In this document: one piece after another, positions 49,992-57,670 of the stretch
Layout of the letters: every line of letters begins with the position of its first letter
Numbering within the stretch: position 1 is the first letter of the stretch
DNA from: Alphaproteobacteria bacterium
GTDB lineage: Bacteria; Pseudomonadota; Alphaproteobacteria; Rhodobacterales; Rhodobacteraceae
Reading direction: 5' to 3'
DNA length: 64,000 nucleotides
Assembly: GCA_030148665.1 (NCBI GenBank)
Contig: JASBSZ010000013.1
Coordinates: forward strand, 1 to 64,000
Notes under the pieces: model-generated
What the model was told of the DNA's origin: nothing
The model's database searches: none
The model's input: only the letters and a program-made list of their open reading frames with translations
Position numbers and translations under genes: made by a program

Positions 49992-51209
49992 TCAGGGGCC
50001 GTCATCGCGATGCGCGCCGTGGCTCGTTGTCAGCATCAGGGCCAGCGCCGCCGCCGCGCACAGGCTGAAACCCACCAGCAGCGGCAGGATCGTGCCGTCG
50101 AATGCCAGCCCGATCGGGATCGCGATGCTCACCCCCAGCATGGTGGACAGCGCCCCGATGATCGCCGATGCCATGCCGGCAATATGGCCCATCGGCTCCA
50201 TTGCAAGGGCGTTGAGGTTGCCGAATGTCAGGCCCGGCACCAGAAAGGCCAGCATCGACCACACCAGAAATGCCCCGAATGCCACCTCGTCCGGGGGCGA
50301 GGCAACCAGCAGGAAGATGGTCATCGCGATATCGGCCAGGAGAATCATCGAAAAGGCGGTGACGATCATCCGCCGCATCCCCAGCCGGACGACCAGTGCC
50401 GCATTGACGAAACCCGACACGCCCGAAAACAGGGCGATCGCCGCAAAGAACAGCGGAAAGCGGTCGCCCGCGCCGAACACATCGACAAATACCTGCTGGG
50501 CCGAGCTGAGATAGCCGAACAGCGCGCCATAGCCGACCGACAGGATCAGGACATAGGTCATCACGATGCGTGATGTCAGAACCTCGCGCGCCGCGCCCAG
50601 AAAGGATGCCATTCGCAGCGGGCGGCGCCTGTCCGGGGCCAGGGTCTCGCCCTGTCGCAGGTTCAGCCAGCCCAGCCCGACCAGCGCAAACAGCACAAAG
50701 GACAGAAAGATCGTCCGCCATCCCAGGGCCTGAGCGATCCACTGGCCCGTCAGCGGGGCGACCGCCGGCACCAGCACGAACAGGGCCATGGCGATCGACA
50801 TGACCCGCGCCATCATCCGCCCCGCATACAGGTCGCGCACCATGGCCAGCGTCACCGTGCGCGGGGCCGACACGCCGAGACCCTGCAGAAAACGTGCCAC
50901 CAGCAGCCAGTCCAGGGTGCCGACCTTCCAGGCCAGCAGGCTGCCCAGCATGAACAGCAGCAGCCCGCCCGAGATCACCGGCTTGCGCCCCAGCGCGTCG
51001 GACAGCGGCCCGGTGAACAGCTGTCCGATTCCCGTGCCCAGCACGAAACTGGTCACCACAAGCTGTGCGCGATTGGCGTCATCCAGCCCCAGATCGCGGG
51101 CAATCTCGGGCAGGGCCGGCAGCATGGAATCGGTGCCGAACGCGATCATCGCGAACATCAGCGCGATCAGCGCCACGAATTCGGCAAAGGGGAGGGCGGG
51201 CCTGTTCAC
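49992..51209 (-). CDS. Bcr/CflA-type multidrug efflux MFS transporter
   Basis: 405 residues, about 12 membrane spans. DSMLPALPEIARDLG near the N-terminus, LGTGIGQLFTGPLSDALGRKPV (the MFS motif A) and GLGVSAPRTVTLAMVRDLY are hallmarks of the drug:proton antiporter-1 family including Bcr and CflA. The GTG start overlaps the upstream gene stop by four bases. It is the last gene of the operon read away from the XRE-cupin regulator. Confidence 0.92.
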   Translation of the reverse strand: MNRPALPFAEFVALIALMFAMIAFGTDSMLPALPEIARDLGLDDANRAQLVVTSFVLGTGIGQLFTGPLSDALGRKPVISGGLLLFMLGSLLAWKVGTLDWLLVARFLQGLGVSAPRTVTLAMVRDLYAGRMMARVMSIAMALFVLVPAVAPLTGQWIAQALGWRTIFLSFVLFALVGLGWLNLRQGETLAPDRRRPLRMASFLGAAREVLTSRIVMTYVLILSVGYGALFGYLSSAQQVFVDVFGAGDRFPLFFAAIALFSGVSGFVNAALVVRLGMRRMIVTAFSMILLADIAMTIFLLVASPPDEVAFGAFLVWSMLAFLVPGLTFGNLNALAMEPMGHIAGMASAIIGALSTMLGVSIAIPIGLAFDGTILPLLVGFSLCAAAALALMLTTSHGAHRDDGP

Positions 51210-51856
51210 CTGTTTCGTGCTTGCCCCGTGGCGGGCAGTATCCGGTCGATCAGTTGCACCCAGGTCTCGGCCGGATGCGCGCCCTGCACTACGCGGTCAT
51301 TGTCGATGATGAAACAGGGCACGCCCTGTACGCCGCGTTCGCGCGCCAGGGCCGCGCGCTTGCGGATTCCCTGACGATCGACGTCTTGCGCCAGCAGGCG
51401 GGTGACGACATCGCGGTCCATTCCCGCATCGGCCGCGATCCGGGCCAGGACCTCGGGGTCGGAAATGTCCAGGCCCTGCTGGAAATAGGCGCGAAACAGC
51501 CCATCAACCACCGCGTTCTGCACGCCCTCGATTCCGGCCCAATGGATCAGACGGTGGGCATCCAGCGTGCTGGGCGTGCGCCGGATCGCGTCGAAATCGA
51601 TTTCGATGCCGGTTGCGCGGGCGGCCTCGGCGATCTGGCCGTAGACCGCGGCCGCCCCTTGCGGGCCGCCGAACTTGGTCTCGACATATTCGCGCCGGTC
51701 CATGCCCTCGTCCGGCATGTCGGGGTTCAGCATGAAAGGATGCCATTCGATATCGAAGACGCCTTCGGGGTATTGCCCCAGCGCCTGTTCCAGTCGGGTC
51801 TTGCCGATAAAGCACCAGGGGCAGATCGGGTCCGAGATGATATCGAGATGGATCAT
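51206..51856 (-). CDS. DsbA-family oxidoreductase (FrnE-like)
   Basis: 216 residues. DIISDPICPWCFIGKTRLEQAL has an intact CPWC redox pair (C12, C15). The middle insert with GIEIDFDAIRRTPSTLDAHRLIHWA, AYFQQGLDISDPEVL and the cis-proline region RGVQGVPCFII match the FrnE/2-hydroxychromene-2-carboxylate isomerase branch. Probably a cytosolic thiol oxidoreductase or glutathione-dependent isomerase, since there is no signal peptide. It overlaps both neighbours by four bases. Confidence 0.9.
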   Translation of the reverse strand: MIHLDIISDPICPWCFIGKTRLEQALGQYPEGVFDIEWHPFMLNPDMPDEGMDRREYVETKFGGPQGAAAVYGQIAEAARATGIEIDFDAIRRTPSTLDAHRLIHWAGIEGVQNAVVDGLFRAYFQQGLDISDPEVLARIAADAGMDRDVVTRLLAQDVDRQGIRKRAALARERGVQGVPCFIIDNDRVVQGAHPAETWVQLIDRILPATGQARNR

Positions 51857-53418
51857 GGCATGTTCCCGTAAAGCGCGCGCAGCGCGGCGCGGCGGATCTT
51901 GTTGTTGGCCCCGCGCGGCAGATGGTCGAGCCGCCGAAAGATGCGCGGGCATTTGTAGCGCGCCAGGCGTTCGGCGCAATGGCGCGCCAGATCGTCGTCG
52001 TCCAGATCATGGCCCGATTCATAGAAGGCGGCAATCACAAACACGTCAGGCCTGACCTCGACCTCGGCGGCGGCAACCGCATGGATGTCGGGATGGGTGG
52101 CAAGGGCGGATTCGACCTCGAGCGGCGACACACGATAGCCGCCCGCGTTCATCATGTCGTCGCTGCGTCCCAGATAGGTGACAAAGCCGTTTTCATCCAT
52201 CTGCACCATGTCGCCGGTCACGAACCACTCGCCGCGATAGCGCGCGGCCGTCTCGTCAGGCGCGCCGCGATAGCCCAGCATCAGCCCCGGATCATCGCGC
52301 GAAATCGCCAGGATGCCGGGGGTGTTGACGGGAACGGGCTCGGCTGTGGCGCGCGGGTCGGTCGCCACCTCTTCGGGCAGGACAGCCACCCGCCGGCCCT
52401 GTTGCGGCCGTCCGATTGCGCCTTCGGGGGCGGGTGTTGCCGGGCTGGCCGAGATGAATGTCGAAACCTCGCTCATCCCCAGGGCCTCGTAGATCGGGCG
52501 CCCGGTTTCCCGCCGCCAGGCGTCGCGCAGCCGCGCCGGCAGTTTCTCGCCCGCCGACAGGCCGTGGCGCAGGGCCGGCATGTCGGGCAGCGGCGCATGT
52601 TTCAGCAATTGCCGATAGACGCCGGGGGCCGCGGCAAAGATCGTCGCGCGATGGTCGGCCAGCAGGCGGGCAAGGGTAGCGCGATCGACCCCCTCGGCGG
52701 GGATCAGGGCGGTTGCACCGATGGCCCAGGGGTCGCACAGACCGGTGCCCAGCGTATAGGTCCAGTTGAAGGCGCCCGCATGCAGCAGCCGGTCATCCGC
52801 GCGCAGATCATACCAGCCCGACCACATCATCCGGCGCGCCCAGATCGCCCGATGCGCGTGCATCACCGCCCGCGGCCGCCCCGAGGTGCCCGAGGTATAG
52901 ATGATATAGGCCAGCCGGTCGGGGTCGCCCATGTCGGGGTCGGCCGGCGCGTGGTCGCGCATCGCCGCCATTTCCCGCGGGCCGATGATATCCGTTCCGT
53001 CCGCATCCGGTGTGGCCACCCCCGAGACCACCCCCTTGCCAAGGGCGATTGCCGCGGGGTCGAGCGTGTCGATCATCGCCGCGACCTCGGGTGCGGTCAG
53101 CTGGGCCGATGTCGGCACCGGCACGATTCCGACCGAAATCGCCCCCAGGAACATCAGCGGGAAATCCACGTCATTGCCGATGCGCAGCAACAGGATGTCG
53201 CCTGCCTTCAACCCCCTGTCCAGCAGGGCGCCGCCGATGCCCAGGACGGCCCGGCGCAGGCGACCGTGGCTCCAGATCTCGGCGCGGTCGGGATGCAGGA
53301 TTTCCAGCGCCGGCTTGTCGGGATGGGCAAGCCCGCCGGCCAGCACATGGGCCGCAAGGTTGAACTGCGCGGGGCAGCGCGCGGCCGGCCCCTCGTCGAT
53401 CAGGGAAATGTCAATCAT
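51853..53418 (-). CDS. AMP-dependent acyl/aryl-CoA ligase
   Basis: 521 residues of the ANL superfamily: the P-loop-like YTSGTSGRPRAVMH, the YEALGMSE adenylate-binding motif, GEWFVTGDMV and the hinge GRSDDMMNAGGYRVSPLEVE. The catalytic lysine is seen in RGANNKIRR. The N-terminal FNLAAHVLAG region resembles benzoate-CoA ligases, hinting at an aromatic acid, but this is weak. The start at MIDISLIDEG is chosen over a 26-residue longer frame. First gene of the operon, divergent from the XRE-cupin regulator. Confidence 0.9.
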   Translation of the reverse strand: MIDISLIDEGPAARCPAQFNLAAHVLAGGLAHPDKPALEILHPDRAEIWSHGRLRRAVLGIGGALLDRGLKAGDILLLRIGNDVDFPLMFLGAISVGIVPVPTSAQLTAPEVAAMIDTLDPAAIALGKGVVSGVATPDADGTDIIGPREMAAMRDHAPADPDMGDPDRLAYIIYTSGTSGRPRAVMHAHRAIWARRMMWSGWYDLRADDRLLHAGAFNWTYTLGTGLCDPWAIGATALIPAEGVDRATLARLLADHRATIFAAAPGVYRQLLKHAPLPDMPALRHGLSAGEKLPARLRDAWRRETGRPIYEALGMSEVSTFISASPATPAPEGAIGRPQQGRRVAVLPEEVATDPRATAEPVPVNTPGILAISRDDPGLMLGYRGAPDETAARYRGEWFVTGDMVQMDENGFVTYLGRSDDMMNAGGYRVSPLEVESALATHPDIHAVAAAEVEVRPDVFVIAAFYESGHDLDDDDLARHCAERLARYKCPRIFRRLDHLPRGANNKIRRAALRALYGNMP

Positions 53419-53454
53419 ATCTCTGCTTACTGTGCGCGGCACCGGTTGAAAAGC

Positions 53455-53465
53455 GGGATAATCCC
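53455..53465. promoter_or_regulatory. Palindrome GGGATAATCCC between CoA ligase and regulator genes
   Basis: A perfect 11-bp palindrome in the 116-base divergent region. On the minus strand a TTGACA (53478-53473) lies just upstream of it. It is a candidate operator of the adjacent XRE regulator. Confidence 0.4.
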
Positions 53466-53534
53466 ACCAACCTGTCAACTTGCGATGGAATTTCACCCAG
53501 CTCCGGTGCTAGGATTGCGGGGCAAGGAGTCGAC

Positions 53535-54155
53535 ATGACCGAACGTTCACGACCAGGCCTGATAGATGTCGCGCGCGCCGGCAAGGGCGACGAGCAGATC
53601 GCGCCGTTGCGGCTGGGCGAACGGGTGCGCGCGCTGCGCAAGGCGCAGAACATGTCGCTGGCCGAGGCCGCCAGAAAGGCCGGGCTCGCACGGTCAACCC
53701 TGTCCAAGATCGAGAACGAGCAGATGTCGCCCACATTCGACGCGGTGCGCAAGCTGGCAAGGGGGCTGGGGGTCACGGTGCCGCAGCTGTTCACCCCGCC
53801 GCAGGAGCCGGCCAGCGGCGACCGCATGATCGCAACCCCTCGGGGCGCGGGGCGCACCCATCTGACCGGCACCTATGAACATGAATTGCTGCGCACGCCC
53901 GATCATGCGCGGATGCTGCCCTACCGGGCCTGGATACGGGCCCGCGACCTGTCGGATTTCGATGGCTGGGTCCGCCATGATGGCGAGGAATTCCTGTACG
54001 TCCTTTCGGGGGATATCCGTTTCTTTTCGGAATTTCACGAACCGCTCGACATGCATCCCGGCGACAGCGTCTATTATGATGCAACCATGGGGCACAACAT
54101 CGTTTCCACCGGCCCCGAGGATGCGCAGGTGTTGTGGATCACCAGCTTGCCATGA
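53535..54155 (+). CDS. XRE-family regulator with C-terminal cupin domain
   Basis: 206 residues. Helix-turn-helix at about 35-90 (LGERVRALRKAQNMSLAEAARKAGLARSTLSKIENEQMSPTF), then a cupin at about 125-200 (HDGEEFLYVLSGDIRFF, LHPGDS-like MHPGDSVYYDATMGHN) that likely senses a small ligand. Such proteins often control the genes they face; here that is the CoA ligase operon. An AAGGAG ribosome site precedes the ATG. Confidence 0.92.
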   Translation: MTERSRPGLIDVARAGKGDEQIAPLRLGERVRALRKAQNMSLAEAARKAGLARSTLSKIENEQMSPTFDAVRKLARGLGVTVPQLFTPPQEPASGDRMIATPRGAGRTHLTGTYEHELLRTPDHARMLPYRAWIRARDLSDFDGWVRHDGEEFLYVLSGDIRFFSEFHEPLDMHPGDSVYYDATMGHNIVSTGPEDAQVLWITSLP

Positions 54156-54245
54156 GGTCGCCGCACCCCAAGGTATCTGCCCTGCCCGAGGGCTTCCCGC
54201 GGATGCCTTGGCTTGCCAACCCCGCGGTGCGAAAAAACCCACCGC

Positions 54246-54322
54246 ACAAAAAAACGCCCTCACAAGGAGGGCGTTAAGTTATTGAGGCAGGTTTCATACA
54301 GGCAAGAAACCTATCGAGCAGT
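54246..54322 (-). ncRNA. Predicted small RNA with own promoter and terminator
   Basis: Minus strand. TTGGCG (54357-54352) and TATAAC (54334-54329), exactly 17 bases apart, form a near-consensus promoter. The transcript would start near 54322. It contains hairpin AGGTTTC-N10-GAAACCT (54312-54289) and ends in AACGCCCTC-CTTGT-GAGGGCGTT plus TTTTT (54275-54248). The length is about 75 nt. The pyrimidine-rich CUCCUU around the terminator loop could pair with ribosome sites. No minus-strand gene lies upstream that would need this terminator. Confidence 0.6.
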
Positions 54323-54328
54323 GAGTCT

Positions 54329-54357
54329 GTTATACGAAATGCGCGCAGCCTCGCCAA
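54329..54357 (-). promoter_or_regulatory. Sigma70-type promoter of the predicted small RNA
   Basis: TTGGCG-N17-TATAAC on the minus strand: 4 of 6 bases match TTGACA and 5 of 6 match TATAAT at the ideal spacing. Confidence 0.6.
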
Positions 54358-54446
54358 GTAAAATTTGAAAATTTCGTGATCTGCCGATAGGTTGGCCGCG
54401 TGAATTGTTTCCCTCTTCCCGCTGGAAAGGCTTTGTAGTTGCGCAG

Positions 54447-56255
54447 ATGACACGCATCCCCTCACGCATGATCGCCGCTCTTGCCGGGGTGGCGATGCTG
54501 CTGGCCGCAGCCGCAGGCGCGCGCAGCGCCCCCCGAAACGCCATGGCTATGTATGGCGAACCCGCCCTTCCACCGGATTTTGTGTCCTTGCCCTATGTGA
54601 ACCCCGACGCGCCCAAGGGCGGGCGAATCACCTTTGGCGAGCTGGGCGGCTTTGATTCCTTCAACCCCTATATCCTGAAGGGGCGTGCGCCCTGGGGGGT
54701 GAGGGTCCATGTCTATGAATCACTCATGGCGCGCAACTGGGATGAGCCTTTCTCGCTCTACGGGCTGCTGGCCGAATCGGTCAGGACGGGGCCGAATCGG
54801 GAATGGGTGGAATTCACCCTGCGGCCCCAGGCGCGTTTCTCGGATGGCTCGCCCGTCACCGTCGATGACGTGATCTGGTCCTTCCGCACCCTGGGTGAAA
54901 AGGGGCTGCCGCGCTATCGCAACGCCTGGGACAAGGTCGCGCGCGTCGAACGCACCGGCCCGCGTTCGGTGCGCTTTACCTTCAATGTGCCCGACCGCGA
55001 ACTGCCGCTGATCCTGGGGCTGCGGCCGGTGCTGAAAAAGGACAGCTGGAAAGGCCGCGATTTCGCCGAAAGCGGGCTGCGGATGCCCATCGGCTCGGGG
55101 CCGTATGTGGTGGGCGATTTCGAGGCCAACCGTTACGTCACCTTTCGCCGCAATCCCGACTATTGGGGCAGGGATCTGCCGATCAATCGCGGCAAGAACA
55201 ATTTCGACGAAATCCGATACGAATATTTTCGTGATTCGGCGGCCTTGTTCGAGGCCTTCAAGGGGGGCGCGCTTTCGGTCTATCGCGAAACCAGCCCCCA
55301 GAGATGGGAGGACCAGTATGATTTCCCGGCGGTGAAACGGGGCGATATCGTGAAATCCATCATCCCCAACGGGCGCCCCTCGGGGATGCGGGGATTCGTG
55401 TTCAACACGCGCCGGGCGATCTTTGCCGACTGGCGGGTGCGCGATGCGCTGATCCGGGCGTTCAATTTCGAATTCATCAACCAGGTGATCAACAAGGGGC
55501 GCGCGCCGCGGGCCAGCAGCTATTTCAGCAATTCCGAGCTGGGCATGCGTCCGGGCCCCGCGCGCGGCAAGGTTCTGGCGCTGCTCGAACCCTATCGCGA
55601 CAGCCTGCTGCCCGGAGCCATCGAGGGCTACCGGCTGCCCTCGTCGCAGGGCGATCTGCGAAACCGGCGCAATCTGCGCGCTGCCCGGCGCGAACTGGCG
55701 CGCGCCGGCTGGAAGGTCGCCCCGGACGGGGTGCTGCGCAATGCCGAGGGGCAGCCCTTTCGTTTCGAGATCATGCTGCGCTCGACCGTCAACGAGGCGG
55801 TCGCGAATCTCTATGCCGAGGCCCTGAAAAGGCTGGGCATATCGGTGACGCTGAAAACCGTGGATCAGGCCCAGCACAAGGCCCGGCGCGACAGCTATGA
55901 TTTCGACATGATGTTCAATGTCTGGAGCCTGTCGCTGTCGCCGGGCAACGAACAATATCTTTACTGGGGCTCGAGGGGCGTGACCGAAAAGGGCACGCGC
56001 AACTATATGGGCATGAAATCACCCGCCGCCGACGCCCTGATCGGCAAGATGCTGAACGCCCGCAGCCGCGAGGATTTCATCGCCGCGACCCGTGCGCTGG
56101 ACCGTGTCCTGATCTCGGGCCGCTATGTGATCCCCTTCTGGTACAACAATGTCTCGCGCCTTGCCCATCGCAAGGAGCTGCATTTCCCCGAAAGACTGCC
56201 CGTCTATGGCGACTGGCTGGGCTTTCTGCCGGATGTCTGGTGGTGGGCGGAATGA
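54447..56255 (+). CDS. Periplasmic oligopeptide-binding protein (YejA-like, SBP family 5)
   Basis: 602 residues. A signal peptide (MIAALAGVAMLLAAAAGARSA), then AMYGEPALPPDFVSLPYVNPDAPKGGRITFGELGGFDSFNPYILKG, VYESLMARNWDEPFSLYGLLAESV, IGSGPYVVGDF and NPDYWGRDLPI are typical of YejA. It would deliver peptides to a YejBEF ABC transporter, but no permease or ATPase gene follows, so it is an orphan or serves a distant system. The start at MTRIPSRM is uncertain by a few codons. The predicted small RNA is divergently encoded just upstream. Confidence 0.93.
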   Translation: MTRIPSRMIAALAGVAMLLAAAAGARSAPRNAMAMYGEPALPPDFVSLPYVNPDAPKGGRITFGELGGFDSFNPYILKGRAPWGVRVHVYESLMARNWDEPFSLYGLLAESVRTGPNREWVEFTLRPQARFSDGSPVTVDDVIWSFRTLGEKGLPRYRNAWDKVARVERTGPRSVRFTFNVPDRELPLILGLRPVLKKDSWKGRDFAESGLRMPIGSGPYVVGDFEANRYVTFRRNPDYWGRDLPINRGKNNFDEIRYEYFRDSAALFEAFKGGALSVYRETSPQRWEDQYDFPAVKRGDIVKSIIPNGRPSGMRGFVFNTRRAIFADWRVRDALIRAFNFEFINQVINKGRAPRASSYFSNSELGMRPGPARGKVLALLEPYRDSLLPGAIEGYRLPSSQGDLRNRRNLRAARRELARAGWKVAPDGVLRNAEGQPFRFEIMLRSTVNEAVANLYAEALKRLGISVTLKTVDQAQHKARRDSYDFDMMFNVWSLSLSPGNEQYLYWGSRGVTEKGTRNYMGMKSPAADALIGKMLNARSREDFIAATRALDRVLISGRYVIPFWYNNVSRLAHRKELHFPERLPVYGDWLGFLPDVWWWAE

Positions 56256-56387
56256 CGGCCGGGCGTCCGGGTGGGCCGGCACTGCAATCGCCTGAATGCC
56301 TGTAGCTCGCCTGTCGGGGGGCAGGCAGGCGCGGGCGTGGTGCGGTGCGCGCCATCGCCGCCGTTTCGCGTGTTGCGCGGGGCTTGC

Positions 56388-56445
56388 GGGGGCGCTGCCC
56401 CCGTCGCTGGCGCGACCCCCCCGGAGTATTTGGGCAAAGAAGAAA
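56388..56445 (-). repeat. Intergenic 3'-end element E8
   Basis: Minus strand: TTCTTCTTTGCCCAAATACT with hairpins GTCGC-GCCA-GCGAC and GGGGGC-AGC-GCCCCC, close to E4/E6 but with a CTCCGGGGGGG linker. It lies 29 bases beyond the 3' end of tRNA-Asn and 130 bases after the convergent binding-protein gene. Confidence 0.85.
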
Positions 56446-56474
56446 AGGGGGCGGGAAAGAGGTGGCTGGTTTTG

Positions 56475-56549
56475 TGGCTCCGGCGGTAGGATTCGAACCT
56501 ACGACCAATTGATTAACAGTCAACTGCTCTACCACTGAGCTACGCCGGA
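56475..56549 (-). tRNA. tRNA-Asn (anticodon GTT)
   Basis: 75 nt including the encoded CCA. Acceptor TCCGGCG pairs with CGCCGGA, discriminator G. The D arm is GTAGCTCAGTGGTAGAGC, the anticodon loop CTGTTAA gives GUU, and the T arm GTAGGTTCGAATCCTAC is perfect. It reads AAC/AAU. Confidence 0.96.
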
Positions 56550-56672
56550 ACATCGCGGGCCTCTCGGCCTTGCGCGGCCTCGTATAGCAAAGCGGTTTTT
56601 GCGCGTCCAGAGGATTCGGCGCCCCGTCGATGGCTTTTTTCATATCCCCGAAAATCATCGCCAAGGGCACGT

Positions 56673-57611
56673 TCAGCGCAGGAAAAAGCGGCTTTTGGCG
56701 CTGAGGTCTCCTTGGCAATCCGCCATGTTTCTTTCAACAAGATCAATGATATGCGCCAGAACATTGCGTGTGGCAAAGGGCAGGAGGGCAGGGTTCAGAT
56801 CGTCATAGATCGCCTGCGCGATCTCGCTTGCCGTGGCCGGGGCCTGTTGCAGCGCCTGCAGGACCTGTGATTCCCGTTCGCGCCGATGGGCGATCTGCCA
56901 TTCCAGCATCCCGGCAACATCATCCAGCACGGCCCCGTGGCCGGGGTAATAGCGCCGGTCATGGGGCAGGCGCGCGCGCATCCGGTCAAGCGAGCGCATG
57001 AAGGCGGCCAGATCGCCGTCGGGCGGGGAAACCAGGGTCGTCGCCCAGCTCATCACATGGTCGCCGGTCATGACTCCGCCGCTGCCCTCCCAGGCCAGGC
57101 AGATGTGGTTGCTGAAATGGCCGGGCGTGGCGATGACCTCCAGCGCCCATTCGCGGGTTTCCAGGCGCGCGCGGTCGTGCAGCGTGACGTCGGGGCGGAA
57201 ATCGCGGTCGATCCCCTCGCCGCCCTGCAGGTCGGCGCCGGCCGCCAGGCGCTGCATCAGGGGGCTGCGCAACGAGAAACTGTCGCCAAGCGCCAGAACC
57301 GGCGCATCGGCAAGCCGGCCCAGAGGGCGGGCCAGCGGTGAATGGTCGGCATGGCTGTGGGTCACGATGACATGGCTGATGCGGCGCAGATCGCCGATTG
57401 CCCGTTCCAGCGCCGCCAGATGGGCCGGATCGTCCGGGCCCGGATCGATCACCGCGATTTCGGATTCGCCCAGCAGATAGGTATTGGTTCCCCGAAAGGT
57501 CATGGCCGAGGCATTGGGCGCGACCACCCTGCGCAGGCCGGGCTCCAGTTCCTCGGCCAGCCCGACGGGCGGGTCGAAATCGGTGATGAAGGGGTCCTGG
57601 GACTTCGTCAT
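56673..57611 (-). CDS. MBL-fold metallo-hydrolase (LACTB2/glyoxalase II-like)
   Basis: 312 residues. NTYLLGESEIAVIDPGPDD, the intact metal motif THSHADH, VIATPGHFSNHICLAWE, TGDHVMSW and YYPGHGAV supply all metal ligands. A C-terminal winged-helix-like region (ASEIAQAIYDDL) is typical of the LACTB2 branch, some members of which are nucleases and others thioesterases. The TPGHFSNH and GHG motifs contrast with the degenerate relative at 29789. Confidence 0.9.
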   Translation of the reverse strand: MTKSQDPFITDFDPPVGLAEELEPGLRRVVAPNASAMTFRGTNTYLLGESEIAVIDPGPDDPAHLAALERAIGDLRRISHVIVTHSHADHSPLARPLGRLADAPVLALGDSFSLRSPLMQRLAAGADLQGGEGIDRDFRPDVTLHDRARLETREWALEVIATPGHFSNHICLAWEGSGGVMTGDHVMSWATTLVSPPDGDLAAFMRSLDRMRARLPHDRRYYPGHGAVLDDVAGMLEWQIAHRRERESQVLQALQQAPATASEIAQAIYDDLNPALLPFATRNVLAHIIDLVERNMADCQGDLSAKSRFFLR

Positions 57612-57670
57612 GTCGCCTCGTGCCGGTGCTTGCTTGCCTTGGGTGCCTCTTGCGGGCTAGTTTCGCCAGC

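Noticed and set aside
54274-54465. A 63-codon minus-strand open frame ending exactly at the terminator hairpin
   Set aside because: It starts with GTG without a ribosome site, runs through the small RNA promoter and shows no recognisable protein content. The promoter-hairpin-terminator reading explains the sequence better.
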